Source: Collinsella sp.
GTDB taxonomy: Bacteria; Actinomycetota; Coriobacteriia; Coriobacteriales; Coriobacteriaceae
Direction: 5' to 3'
DNA: 46,409 nt
Assembly (NCBI GenBank): GCA_031296755.1
Contig: JAUMMZ010000030.1
Coordinates: forward strand, 1 to 46,409
Within the stretch, counting starts at the first letter, position 1. Each line of letters starts with the position of its first letter. The notes beneath the pieces were generated by a model. That model was not told where the DNA came from. It saw only the letters and a program-made list of their open reading frames with translations, and did not search any database. Below, in pieces: positions 1-6,543 of this stretch. The position numbers were made by a program, and so were the translations under genes.

Positions 1-2
1 CG

Positions 3-140
3 GCCGAAGAGGCGTCAGCAGGTCAGTGGGTCATCGTCCCGGCATTCAGCATCAGGGTAGCGCTGCGACGCGGAAATCGCGCGCCGTTGCCGCGCCCCGC
101 AGTGCCCGCTTCCCCCGAGAACAATTATCAGTGCAGGTAG
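3..140 (+). CDS. possible 3' end of an upstream gene (partial)
   Basis: An open frame enters from the window edge and stops with TAG at 138-140, leaving 45 codons ending in ...ENNYQCR. GC-rich third positions would suit coding DNA here. The fragment is too short to recognise and the other frames are also partly open, so this could be chance. No family is assigned. Confidence 0.3.
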   Translation, partial: AEEASAGQWVIVPAFSIRVALRRGNRAPLPRPAVPASPENNYQCR

Positions 141-397
141 AAGGCTCGCTATGATTTGAAAATAGGGGGTGTGGTTGGCTCATTCAGGTTCAGCCCCGTA
201 ATCCGGCATAGTTTTGAAATGGCACTGAATAAGTGGCGGCAAATGAGCCGCAATGAAGCAAGCTAGCCCCTCGTTTCCGAAACCTTTCCGCAACAATCTG
301 CTCTTCGCACTGCTCGACTCCGCTCGCAACGTCCCCTGCGCTACACTTAGTTGCACTGTGGCGCCGTTGCGCCGCGCCCGACCTAAGGGGGACTCTC
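141..397 (+). other. intergenic leader of the kinase gene
   Basis: About 257 bp without a convincing gene; a minus-strand open frame here has no family resemblance. The 3' end carries a clear Shine-Dalgarno (TAAGGGGG, 384-391) for the kinase start at 398. A TACACT at 342-347 could be a -10 box, but I see no good -35 partner. Confidence 0.4.
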
Positions 398-1222
398 ATG
401 AAGAATACTCAGCTGCTGCTGATTAACGATATGTGCGGCTACGGCAAGGTCGCGCTTTCCGCCATGCTGCCGGTGCTGTCTCACATGGGCTACCGTATCC
501 ATAACCTGCCGACGGCGCTCGTTTCCGACACGCTCAACTATCCCAAGTTCTACATCCACGACACCACCGAGTACGTGCGCCAGAGCCTCGCCATCTGGGA
601 GGAGCTCGGCTTTGAGTTCGACGCCATCTCGACCGGCTTTATCGTGACCGAGGAAGAGACGCGCATCATCTCGGACTTTTGCCACCGCCGTGCGCAAAAG
701 GGCACCAAGGTGTTCGTCGACCCCATCATGGGCGACAACGGCAAGCTCTATGCGGGCGTGCCCGAGTCCACGATTGGCCTTATGCGGCACCTGCTGGAGT
801 GCGCAGACTACGCGGTACCCAACTATACCGAGGCGTGTCTGCTTGCCGATAGGCCTATTGCCGAGCAAATTACGCCCGATGAGGCCCGCGCCCTTGTGGA
901 CGCCGTGCGCGAGCTGGGTGCCAAGTCGGTGGTCATTACGAGCGCCGTAGTCAATGGCACGAACGCGGTTATCGGTTACGACCATGTGGCGGGGGAGTAC
1001 TTTACGATTCCCTTTGAGCTCATTCCGGTCTATTTCCCGGGCACGGGCGACACGTTCTCGGCGGTGCTCGTCGGCCGCGTTATGGCAGGCTGGAGTCTGC
1101 AGCGCGCGACGTCCGATGCCATGCGCGTGGTGGCAGAGCTTATCGAACGCAATGCCGACCAAGAGGACAAATCGGCCGGCCTTCCCATCGAGGCCTGCCT
1201 GGATGTGATCGACCATGAGTAA
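398..1222 (+). CDS. pdxY: pyridoxal/pyridoxamine kinase-like protein (PdxY/ThiD ribokinase fold)
   Basis: This 274-residue protein is a PfkB/ribokinase-fold kinase that would phosphorylate pyridoxal or a related B6 vitamer in the cytoplasm, salvaging pyridoxal 5'-phosphate. The FVDPIMGDNG segment (106-115), PNYTEA (141-146) and the anion-hole motif PGTGDTFSA (214-222) are typical of PdxY/PdxK. Length fits the family. The ATG at 398 follows TAAGGGGG at good spacing. Its last codons overlap the start of the next gene by 8 nt, so the two are probably translationally coupled. A hydroxymethylpyrimidine kinase (ThiD) role cannot be excluded, because the families share this fold and motifs. Confidence 0.85.
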   Translation: MKNTQLLLINDMCGYGKVALSAMLPVLSHMGYRIHNLPTALVSDTLNYPKFYIHDTTEYVRQSLAIWEELGFEFDAISTGFIVTEEETRIISDFCHRRAQKGTKVFVDPIMGDNGKLYAGVPESTIGLMRHLLECADYAVPNYTEACLLADRPIAEQITPDEARALVDAVRELGAKSVVITSAVVNGTNAVIGYDHVAGEYFTIPFELIPVYFPGTGDTFSAVLVGRVMAGWSLQRATSDAMRVVAELIERNADQEDKSAGLPIEACLDVIDHE

Positions 1223-1544
1223 CGCCGGCGAGGGCGGCATCAGGCCTGCGGGCGAGAGCAAGCCGCTCGGCGCGTCGCGTGGCAAGCGTCCGCGTATCCG
1301 CGTGAGCTGCGTGGACCAGCTGGGTGCGTGCCGCTGCCACCATGGTCACAAGCCGGGCGACGTTTTTGACTTCGACCGAGACCGCGGCAAGATGTGCGCC
1401 ATGGCCTGCCACGTGGGCTTTCCCTATATCGATATCCTGCGCTATGGCGGAACTGTGCCTGGCAACGAGCCCGGTACGGCAAAGTTCTGCTGCCCCGAGG
1501 TCGATACGCTGAACGTCTGGCTTGCCGAGATCGTTGACGAGTAG
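1215..1544 (+). CDS. small cysteine-rich protein, TIGR04076-like
   Basis: The protein has 109 residues with seven cysteines (32, 39, 41, 61, 65, 92, 93). The pattern of GDVFDF, then CAMACHVGFPYIDILRYGG, then a C-terminal CCPEV resembles the TIGR04076 family of small proteins of unknown function. Paired cysteines suggest metal binding or redox chemistry, but nothing shows the partner. The start overlaps the kinase gene by 8 nt, which implies one operon. The first 25 or so residues are rich in Gly, Arg and Ser and probably disordered. Confidence 0.7.
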   Translation: MSNAGEGGIRPAGESKPLGASRGKRPRIRVSCVDQLGACRCHHGHKPGDVFDFDRDRGKMCAMACHVGFPYIDILRYGGTVPGNEPGTAKFCCPEVDTLNVWLAEIVDE

Positions 1545-1554
1545 TCGAGCGCAA

Positions 1555-1583
1555 TGTGTCAAAGGGACAGCCCCTTTGACACA
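1555..1583. repeat. 29-bp palindromic intergenic repeat, family A copy 1
   Basis: TGTGTCAAAGGGAC, one centre base, then GCCCCTTTGACACA form a 29-bp near-perfect palindrome just after a stop codon. Complete relatives lie at 3102, 5252 and 11272, and half copies at 6306, 17898 and 26958. This copy has TGTGTC/GACACA outer arms, a compensated change from the TGTGAC/GTCACA of the others, so the stem is conserved rather than the exact sequence. Confidence 0.85.
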
Positions 1584-1626
1584 TTCGCCGGTGGTGCCCC
1601 TTCTTTTGCTTATAATCTCAAATCTC

Positions 1627-1707
1627 TGCATTTCATTTGATTTTAGGTTCTAAAAATTCTGCGTTTCATAGATAATCAAGCGTATAAAACTTTGCATTTC
1701 ATTTGAT
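1627..1707 (+). promoter_or_regulatory. three 33-bp-spaced direct repeats upstream of the ATPase gene
   Basis: The motif TGCATTTCATTTGAT occurs at 1627 and, apart from its first flank, identically at 1693. A diverged copy, TGCGTTTCATAGAT, sits at 1660. Spacing is exactly 33 bp both times, about three helical turns, so bound proteins would sit on one DNA face. A TATAAT at 1611-1616 lies just upstream. The array ends within 20 bp of the ATPase gene start, which suggests an operator or autoregulatory site. The binding protein is unknown. Confidence 0.55.
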
Positions 1708-1726
1708 GACACCGAGGGGAGAGCCT

Positions 1727-3088
1727 ATGCTGCGCAGGAAAATAGCGGCAGAGCTGGAGCGTTGGCTGAAGTCTTCCGAGCAAAAGGCCTTGTTCATCAC
1801 GGGTTCTCGCCAGATTGGCAAAAGCTATTCGATTCGCGCGTTTGGCAAAGCCAACCATGCAACCTACATCGAGCTTAACCTCATGGAAAACCGCCAGGCA
1901 AAAGATGCTCTTCTCGAGGCGCGGAATGCCGATGATTTCATCAGCAGGGTGACGCTTCTTTCGGGAAAGTCGATTGCACCAGGCAAAACGCTCGTGTTTA
2001 TCGATGAGGTCCAAGAGGCCCCCGACATCATGACGATGGCAAAGTTCCTTGTTGAGGACGGGAGGTGCCGCTGGGCGTTTTCGGGGTCAATGCTCGGGAC
2101 TCAGTTCAAGGGCGTCAGGTCCTATCCCGTGGGGTATGTTCGCGAGCTTAGGATGTTCCCGCTCGATTTTGAGGAGTTTTGCTGGGCAATCGGGGTGAGC
2201 GAGGGGGCTCGTCAAACGATACGTGACGCGTGTATCAGCGAGAGGCCCATTCCTGATTACATTCATGACGCGATGATGGCAAACTTCAGGACCTATACCG
2301 TTGTCGGCGGAATGCCGGAGGTCGTGCAGCGTTTCCTTGACACGCAGGGCGACCTTGCCTCTGTTCGTCAGCTACAGTCAGAGCTCAACGAACAGTACCG
2401 GCGGGATATCTCCAAGTATGCAAGCGGGCGAGCCCTGCAGGTGCAGAGCATCTACGATCAGCTCCCTATTATGCTCGAGGGCGAAAACAAGCGCTTCGTG
2501 CTCAATTCCATTGACCCCAAGGCTTACTACGAGAAGTATCAGCGAGATTTTGTATGGCTTGTCGATGCCGGCGTTGCTCTCAAAGCCGATATCGTAACCG
2601 AGCCAAAATCGCCCCTGCTCAAGACGGCGCGGCCATCGCAGTTCAAGCTATATCAATCGGATACGGGCATGTTGATGGCGCGCTACCCCGTTGGAGTCGC
2701 CCAAGCGGCGTATCTTGATAGCAAGGAGCCCAATCTGGGCGGCATTTACGAAAACGTGGTGGCCCAGCAGCTGGCCGCCCAAAATCGCCAGCTTTACTAC
2801 TATCAGACAAAAAAGCGCGGTGAAGTGGACTTTGTGGTCGATGGACCGGATGGGACGGCTGTTCCGATCGAGGTTAAATCGGGCTCCTATTACCACGCGC
2901 ACGCTGCGCTCGGTCATGTGCTTGATACGGCTGAATATGGCGTAAGGCTCGGGATTGTTTTCTCAAGAGGCAACGTTGAGCGCAACGGAGCGGTTCTCTA
3001 TTTGCCGCTATATGCGACCTGGGCCCTTTCGGATGTTTTGGGCGACTCCTGCGCCGAGGGGATAAAGCTGGAGGTCAAGCCGGTCTAG
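1727..3088 (+). CDS. AAA-type ATPase with C-terminal DUF4143 domain
   Basis: This 453-residue protein combines an N-terminal AAA_14 P-loop domain (Walker A GSRQIGKS at 26-33, Walker B LVFIDE at 89-94) with a C-terminal DUF4143 region. The latter has nuclease-like GEVDFVV (near 365) and IEVKSG (near 381), as in PD-(D/E)XK folds. Such proteins are widespread, often accessory, and their cellular role is mostly unknown; some are proposed to act on DNA or in defence. Start at 1727 is chosen because GAGGGGAG lies just upstream; TTG 1703 and ATG 1706 in the same frame lack a ribosome site. Three 33-bp iterations precede the gene. Confidence 0.85.
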   Translation: MLRRKIAAELERWLKSSEQKALFITGSRQIGKSYSIRAFGKANHATYIELNLMENRQAKDALLEARNADDFISRVTLLSGKSIAPGKTLVFIDEVQEAPDIMTMAKFLVEDGRCRWAFSGSMLGTQFKGVRSYPVGYVRELRMFPLDFEEFCWAIGVSEGARQTIRDACISERPIPDYIHDAMMANFRTYTVVGGMPEVVQRFLDTQGDLASVRQLQSELNEQYRRDISKYASGRALQVQSIYDQLPIMLEGENKRFVLNSIDPKAYYEKYQRDFVWLVDAGVALKADIVTEPKSPLLKTARPSQFKLYQSDTGMLMARYPVGVAQAAYLDSKEPNLGGIYENVVAQQLAAQNRQLYYYQTKKRGEVDFVVDGPDGTAVPIEVKSGSYYHAHAALGHVLDTAEYGVRLGIVFSRGNVERNGAVLYLPLYATWALSDVLGDSCAEGIKLEVKPV

Positions 3089-3101
3089 GGCCAGTCCCGG
3101 A

Positions 3102-3130
3102 TGTGACAAAGGGGCAGTTCCTTTGTCACA
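3102..3130. repeat. 29-bp palindromic repeat, family A copy 2
   Basis: TGTGACAAAGGGGC / TTCCTTTGTCACA arms form a hairpin between the convergent ATPase and phosphatase genes, where it could act as a bidirectional terminator-like structure. There is no long T-run, so intrinsic termination is uncertain. Confidence 0.85.
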
Positions 3131-3183
3131 TTCATGAGCGTGGATTATCTCCCGTTTAGAGCGTGGTTCGTGCGCCCACGAAC

Positions 3184-3630
3184 CTACAGCTGCTCGAGCA
3201 TGGCGGTGCAGCCGGCGATCACGTCGCGGTAGGTGGCATCGAAATTGCCGGTGTACCAGGGATCGGCCACGTCGCCGGGGCGATCAGTCCAATCGAGCAA
3301 GCGCGTAATCTTGCCGTCAGGGTCGTCGCCAAAGATGCGACGCAGGCCACGCGCGTTCTCAGCATCCATATAGACAATATGGTCCCAGTCGCCATACTCC
3401 GCGCGACGCACCTGACGTGCGCGATGTGCGACGACGGGAATCCCGACTTCGCGCAGCTTGGCGACCGTGCCATGATGCGGCGGGTTGCCAATCTCCTCGG
3501 TCGAGGTCGCAGCGGAATCGATGACAAATTCGCCCTCGCGCCCGGCGCGGCGCACCAACTCGGTAAACACCGACTCAGCCATCGTCGAGCGGCAGATGTT
3601 GCCATGGCAGATAAAAAGAACGCGTTGCAC
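3184..3630 (-). CDS. low-molecular-weight protein-tyrosine phosphatase
   Basis: This 148-residue cytoplasmic phosphatase has the P-loop CHGNICRS near its N-terminus (C-x5-R-S signature) and the general-acid DP motif in DVADPWYTGNF near the C-terminus, as in LMW-PTPs. The predicted reaction is dephosphorylation of phosphotyrosine, or phosphoarginine in the YwlE subgroup, which this sequence cannot separate. Translation starts at GTG (3630) after AAAGGAA. It is transcribed alone and converges with the ATPase gene. Confidence 0.9.
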   Translation of the reverse strand: MQRVLFICHGNICRSTMAESVFTELVRRAGREGEFVIDSAATSTEEIGNPPHHGTVAKLREVGIPVVAHRARQVRRAEYGDWDHIVYMDAENARGLRRIFGDDPDGKITRLLDWTDRPGDVADPWYTGNFDATYRDVIAGCTAMLEQL

Positions 3631-3938
3631 AGGGTTTCCTTTCTAGACAGGGCCGTACGGCCTGCGGTGGCACTGTAACACAGCCCTTTTCAATGAAGCC
3701 AACTGCGCAGAGTGGAGGATGACGCAGCTCACGCCCATCGTCTGATGTAAAGCGGGCAAAAACGTTTTCCACGAAGACAGGGGTGCTCAAGATTTCATGT
3801 GTTCCAGATACATGAAATCGAAGAAAAACGTGTATCTGAAATACACGAAATTGCACTGCTGAAGCTTCCAGGCGGATAAACACTACTTGTATGGGACGGT
3901 TTTCACCGGTTGCTCGCCACCTTGGGCTATGTTCGCTC
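3631..3938. other. 308-bp intergenic region with two nested inverted repeats
   Basis: No convincing gene is present. GATTTCATGT (3791-3800) and ACATGAAATC (3810-3819) form a perfect 10-bp stem with a 9-nt loop. It is followed at once by CGTGTAT (3829-3835) / ATACACG (3841-3847) with a 5-nt loop. The second hairpin shares the CAGATACA/TGTATCTG core with the loop of the first, so the two could exchange partners. The region lies upstream of the phosphatase and downstream of the MFS gene. Confidence 0.6.
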
Positions 3939-5192
3939 CTATGCCTGCATCCGGAGCTGTGCTGATTGACGACGGCGCTCCCAGCGAGCCAGCTTAATCG
4001 TCACCAGCGTGAGGGCCCAGGCCACAAGCGAGAACGCGGCGCCCACTGCGCCCACGTACGCAATGCCAACGCTGCTTACCACGGCGCCGCCCACCGCGGT
4101 GCCAAACGAAATGCCGACGTTAAACGCCATGGGCTCAACCGAACTTGCGAGTACCATCGACTTGGGATGGCGGCTGCGTGCCACGTCCATAAAGTGCGTG
4201 ATGCACGACACCGAGAACAGGTACATGAGCAGTGCCAAGCTAAAGACAAAGACCAGCGCGAGCGGCATGGTGCCGCCCACAGCAAACAGTCCGAGTAACG
4301 CCGCAGCCTGCAGCACAAACGTCACAAGCAGCGCCTTCATGCCAAAGCGCGCGTCGATCCATCCGCCCAGGATGTTCGAGATCAGGCAGAACACGCCATA
4401 GGCCATAAGTGTGGTGCTCGCCTGAACGGTATCCATGCCCAGCACCTGCTCCAGATAAGGCGTCACGTAGCCGTAGAATACGTAGACCGAGCCCACGCCA
4501 AACAAGAAGATGAGCATGCCGGTGATGATACTCGGCTCGCGTAGTAGCCCCGCCTGCTCGCGGAAGGTGGCGGGCTCATCGGTCTGCCCGGCGCGAGGCA
4601 TAAACGCCACGAGTGCGCTACAGATCAAAACGGCAAAGGTCAGCGTGCCGTACATGGCCACGTGCCAATCGAGTGTGTCGGCCACAAACTTGCCAATCGA
4701 GGTCACAAAGACCATCGCCACGGAAAACGCGCCGTACACGACCGAGATGGCAAGTGAGGTTTGCTGCGGGGATAGCAGCTCAGGGATGTACGTCACGCCC
4801 ACGGCGAGCAGCGCACCCGAGACAGAGCCCAGGACAATGCGTGAGATAAACAGCACCTGGAAGTTGGGAGCCAACGCCATGACCAGGTTGCCGAGCACAA
4901 AGACGACGCTATAGCACACGAGCAGCTGGTAGCGGCGGAATCGCCCCGTGCTGAGCGCGAGCACCGGCGTCGCGATAGCGTAGACGAGCGCAAACACGCT
5001 GATGAGCTGGCCCGCAGTGGCAAGTGATATGCCGAGTTCCGTTGCCAAGTCGCTTTCGATGCCGATGACCACGAACTCGGAGCAGCCGAGCGAGAATCCC
5101 AACAGCACGAGCAGCGCCAGGCAGAGCTTGGTGCGCGCGGGGGAGAGCGCGGCGGCGGTTGGCTTACTTTTAGGCGTGGTTGCGGCGGTCAA
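3939..5192 (-). CDS. AraJ-like MFS efflux transporter (DHA1, 12 TM)
   Basis: The protein has 417 residues with about 12 hydrophobic helices. The first (LALLVLLGFSLG), the SLATAGQLISVFALVYAIATP stretch and PVLALSTGRFRRYQLL match the degenerate motif A of AraJ/YdhP-type DHA1 exporters. It probably exports small molecules such as sugars or drugs by proton antiport; the substrate is unknown. I prefer the TTG start at 5192, about 8 nt after GGAG; GTG at 5201 overlaps that ribosome site. There is no ATG nearby. It is divergent from the NUDIX fusion gene, with a family A palindrome in the shared upstream region. Confidence 0.85.
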   Translation of the reverse strand: MTAATTPKSKPTAAALSPARTKLCLALLVLLGFSLGCSEFVVIGIESDLATELGISLATAGQLISVFALVYAIATPVLALSTGRFRRYQLLVCYSVVFVLGNLVMALAPNFQVLFISRIVLGSVSGALLAVGVTYIPELLSPQQTSLAISVVYGAFSVAMVFVTSIGKFVADTLDWHVAMYGTLTFAVLICSALVAFMPRAGQTDEPATFREQAGLLREPSIITGMLIFLFGVGSVYVFYGYVTPYLEQVLGMDTVQASTTLMAYGVFCLISNILGGWIDARFGMKALLVTFVLQAAALLGLFAVGGTMPLALVFVFSLALLMYLFSVSCITHFMDVARSRHPKSMVLASSVEPMAFNVGISFGTAVGGAVVSSVGIAYVGAVGAAFSLVAWALTLVTIKLARWERRRQSAQLRMQA

Positions 5193-5251
5193 GGTTGTCA
5201 CTCCAATGTCGCATGAATAAGCGGGATTCAATCCCTGCAACTCTAACAGAA

Positions 5252-5280
5252 TGTGACAAAGGGACAGTCTCTTTGTCACA
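5252..5280. repeat. 29-bp palindromic repeat, family A copy 3
   Basis: TGTGACAAAGGGAC and GTCTCTTTGTCACA arms in the divergent promoter region between the MFS gene and the LpdD-NUDIX fusion gene. It could be transcribed into the 5' leader of either gene. Confidence 0.85.
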
Positions 5281-5353
5281 TGGAGAGCTTGCCTGTATAG
5301 TCGCAATACAGGCGAAGATGGTCTCAGGTACATCGCGGGCGACAGGAGATCCC

Positions 5354-6301
5354 ATGGGTATGCACACGACAAAGGTTGCAGTGGGCGAGGGCAAGTTTGC
5401 GCTCGAGGCCCAGCTGACGGTGACGCCGCGAGGCATGGCAGTGTACGCCTGCTCGCCGGAGTTTGCGCACCTGGGCGCCACGGCGCAGGCCATTCCGCGC
5501 CCCGAGCCCGGCCGTACGGCGACGGTGAGCATCCTGGCCGTTCCGTGCCATCGAGACGAGATCCCGGCGCACGATATCGCGGCGGCGCTGGCCACGCGCT
5601 TTGACGTGCCGGTAGTTGCAAGCACGGGCTTTCATGTTGAACAGGCGAGCGGGGACGACCTGCAGCGCGTGCTCGATACCACCAAGGAGCTCATCGCCGC
5701 GCTTGAGGAAGCCGCCGCGCGCATCCTGCGCGCCGGTTGGGATGAGGGCGGCGCGGGCGCCGAGGTCGTGGCGGTCGATGCCGCGACCGGCGAGGCGCTT
5801 GGCCCCGTCGACCGCATCGATGCCCATGCCGGCGAGGGCATCCTGCATCAGGCATTTCTGACGCTTTTGGTCGAGGGCCGGGGCGAAGACGCGCGCCTGC
5901 TGCTCTGTCGCCGCAGTCCGCTCAAGCGACTGTGGGGCGGAGTGCTGGCCGATAGCTGTGCCGGCCATCCGCTCCCCGGGGAAGACGTCGCGGCCGCCAC
6001 GGCGCGCCGCATCAACGAAGAGCTCGGCATTACGCGCGAGCCCGATCAGCTCAAGCACCTCGGACACGTGGTGTACCGCGAGGACCACGGCGACGGTCGC
6101 TGCGAGTGCGAATGGTGCGAGGTCTACCTTGCCCATGTTGAGCCGGGCGAGCTGCATATCAACCAAGAGGAGATCTCGGAAGTGCGTCGCGTGGCTCCGT
6201 CCGAGCTCAAAGGCTACCTGCAGGGTCACCCCGAGCAGCTGGCCCCCTGGCTCCGCGAGGCCCTCGGCGACTCATTCATCCGCACGGCCCTCGCTATGTA
6301 A
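5354..6301 (+). CDS. LpdD-like prFMN chaperone domain fused to an IDI-like NUDIX domain
   Basis: The protein has 315 residues. Residues 5-117 resemble LpdD-type prenylated-flavin chaperones (FAHLGATAQAIPRP, RTATVSILAVPCHRDE, VVASTGFHVEQAS). Residues 155-305 resemble type 1 isopentenyl-diphosphate isomerase: H158 and H165 spaced as E. coli H25/H32, H205 in SCAGHPLPGE, ECE at 251-253 for E114/E116, and a NUDIX box G204-x5-E210...RRINEELGI with the IDI-type RR. The catalytic Cys of IDI (CGHP) is Ala203 here; Cys202 lies one residue earlier. Isomerase activity is therefore doubtful, and DMAPP/IPP hydrolysis or prenyl-phosphate binding is possible. ATG 5354 follows AGGAG. The gene sits upstream of the transporter, UbiD and UbiX genes. 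The domain calls are solid for NUDIX, good for LpdD; the function is inference. Confidence 0.8.
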   Translation: MGMHTTKVAVGEGKFALEAQLTVTPRGMAVYACSPEFAHLGATAQAIPRPEPGRTATVSILAVPCHRDEIPAHDIAAALATRFDVPVVASTGFHVEQASGDDLQRVLDTTKELIAALEEAAARILRAGWDEGGAGAEVVAVDAATGEALGPVDRIDAHAGEGILHQAFLTLLVEGRGEDARLLLCRRSPLKRLWGGVLADSCAGHPLPGEDVAAATARRINEELGITREPDQLKHLGHVVYREDHGDGRCECEWCEVYLAHVEPGELHINQEEISEVRRVAPSELKGYLQGHPEQLAPWLREALGDSFIRTALAM

Positions 6302-6305
6302 AAAA

Positions 6306-6391
6306 GACAGTCCCTTTGTCACATCCAAACCGTCACAACATTCGGCAAAAATCTCGAAAACGAGGAAAAGTGTCGAATGTTGTGACGGTTT
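6306..6391. repeat. half of family A palindrome followed by a 21-bp inverted repeat
   Basis: GACAGTCCCTTTGTCACA (6306-6323) is the right half of a family A palindrome with no left arm. It is followed by AAACCGTCACAACATTCG (6327-6344) and its exact complement CGAATGTTGTGACGGTTT (6374-6391), extendable by about three pairs. The loop holds a small CTCGAAAACGAG hairpin and the right arm ends in a T5 run. This would terminate transcription from the fusion gene or be a mobile palindromic element. Confidence 0.75.
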
Positions 6392-6459
6392 TTGTCCAGA
6401 GGGGCGCTTCTCATCCAAAAAATCTCGCTTGACTGTATTGCCGCAACACAGCGCAACGT

Positions 6460-6490
6460 AAGGGGTGTCCGATAACGGGCGCCCCTTTTT
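6460..6490 (+). terminator. intrinsic terminator upstream of the DASS transporter gene
   Basis: AAGGGGTGTCCG, loop ATAA, CGGGCGCCCCTT and a T5 run form a 12-pair stem with two G-U pairs, 53 bp before the transporter start. It either ends transcription from the fusion gene or, if a promoter lies between 6392 and 6459, acts as an attenuator. A TTGACT at 6429 has no convincing -10 partner. Confidence 0.65.
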
Positions 6491-6543
6491 AAGCGGCAAC
6501 GTGGCTGCGAATCCGGAGCGCCCCCAACAAGAAAGGTGGGGAG

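Noticed and set aside
1627..1707. Possible miniature CRISPR array
   Set aside because: The repeat core is only about 15 bp with a diverged middle copy, the intervening DNA is about 18 bp, and there are no cas genes. An operator array fits better.
3575..3883. 102-codon minus-strand frame upstream of the phosphatase
   Set aside because: It overlaps the phosphatase gene in another frame and the translation resembles no family; the region contains inverted repeats instead.
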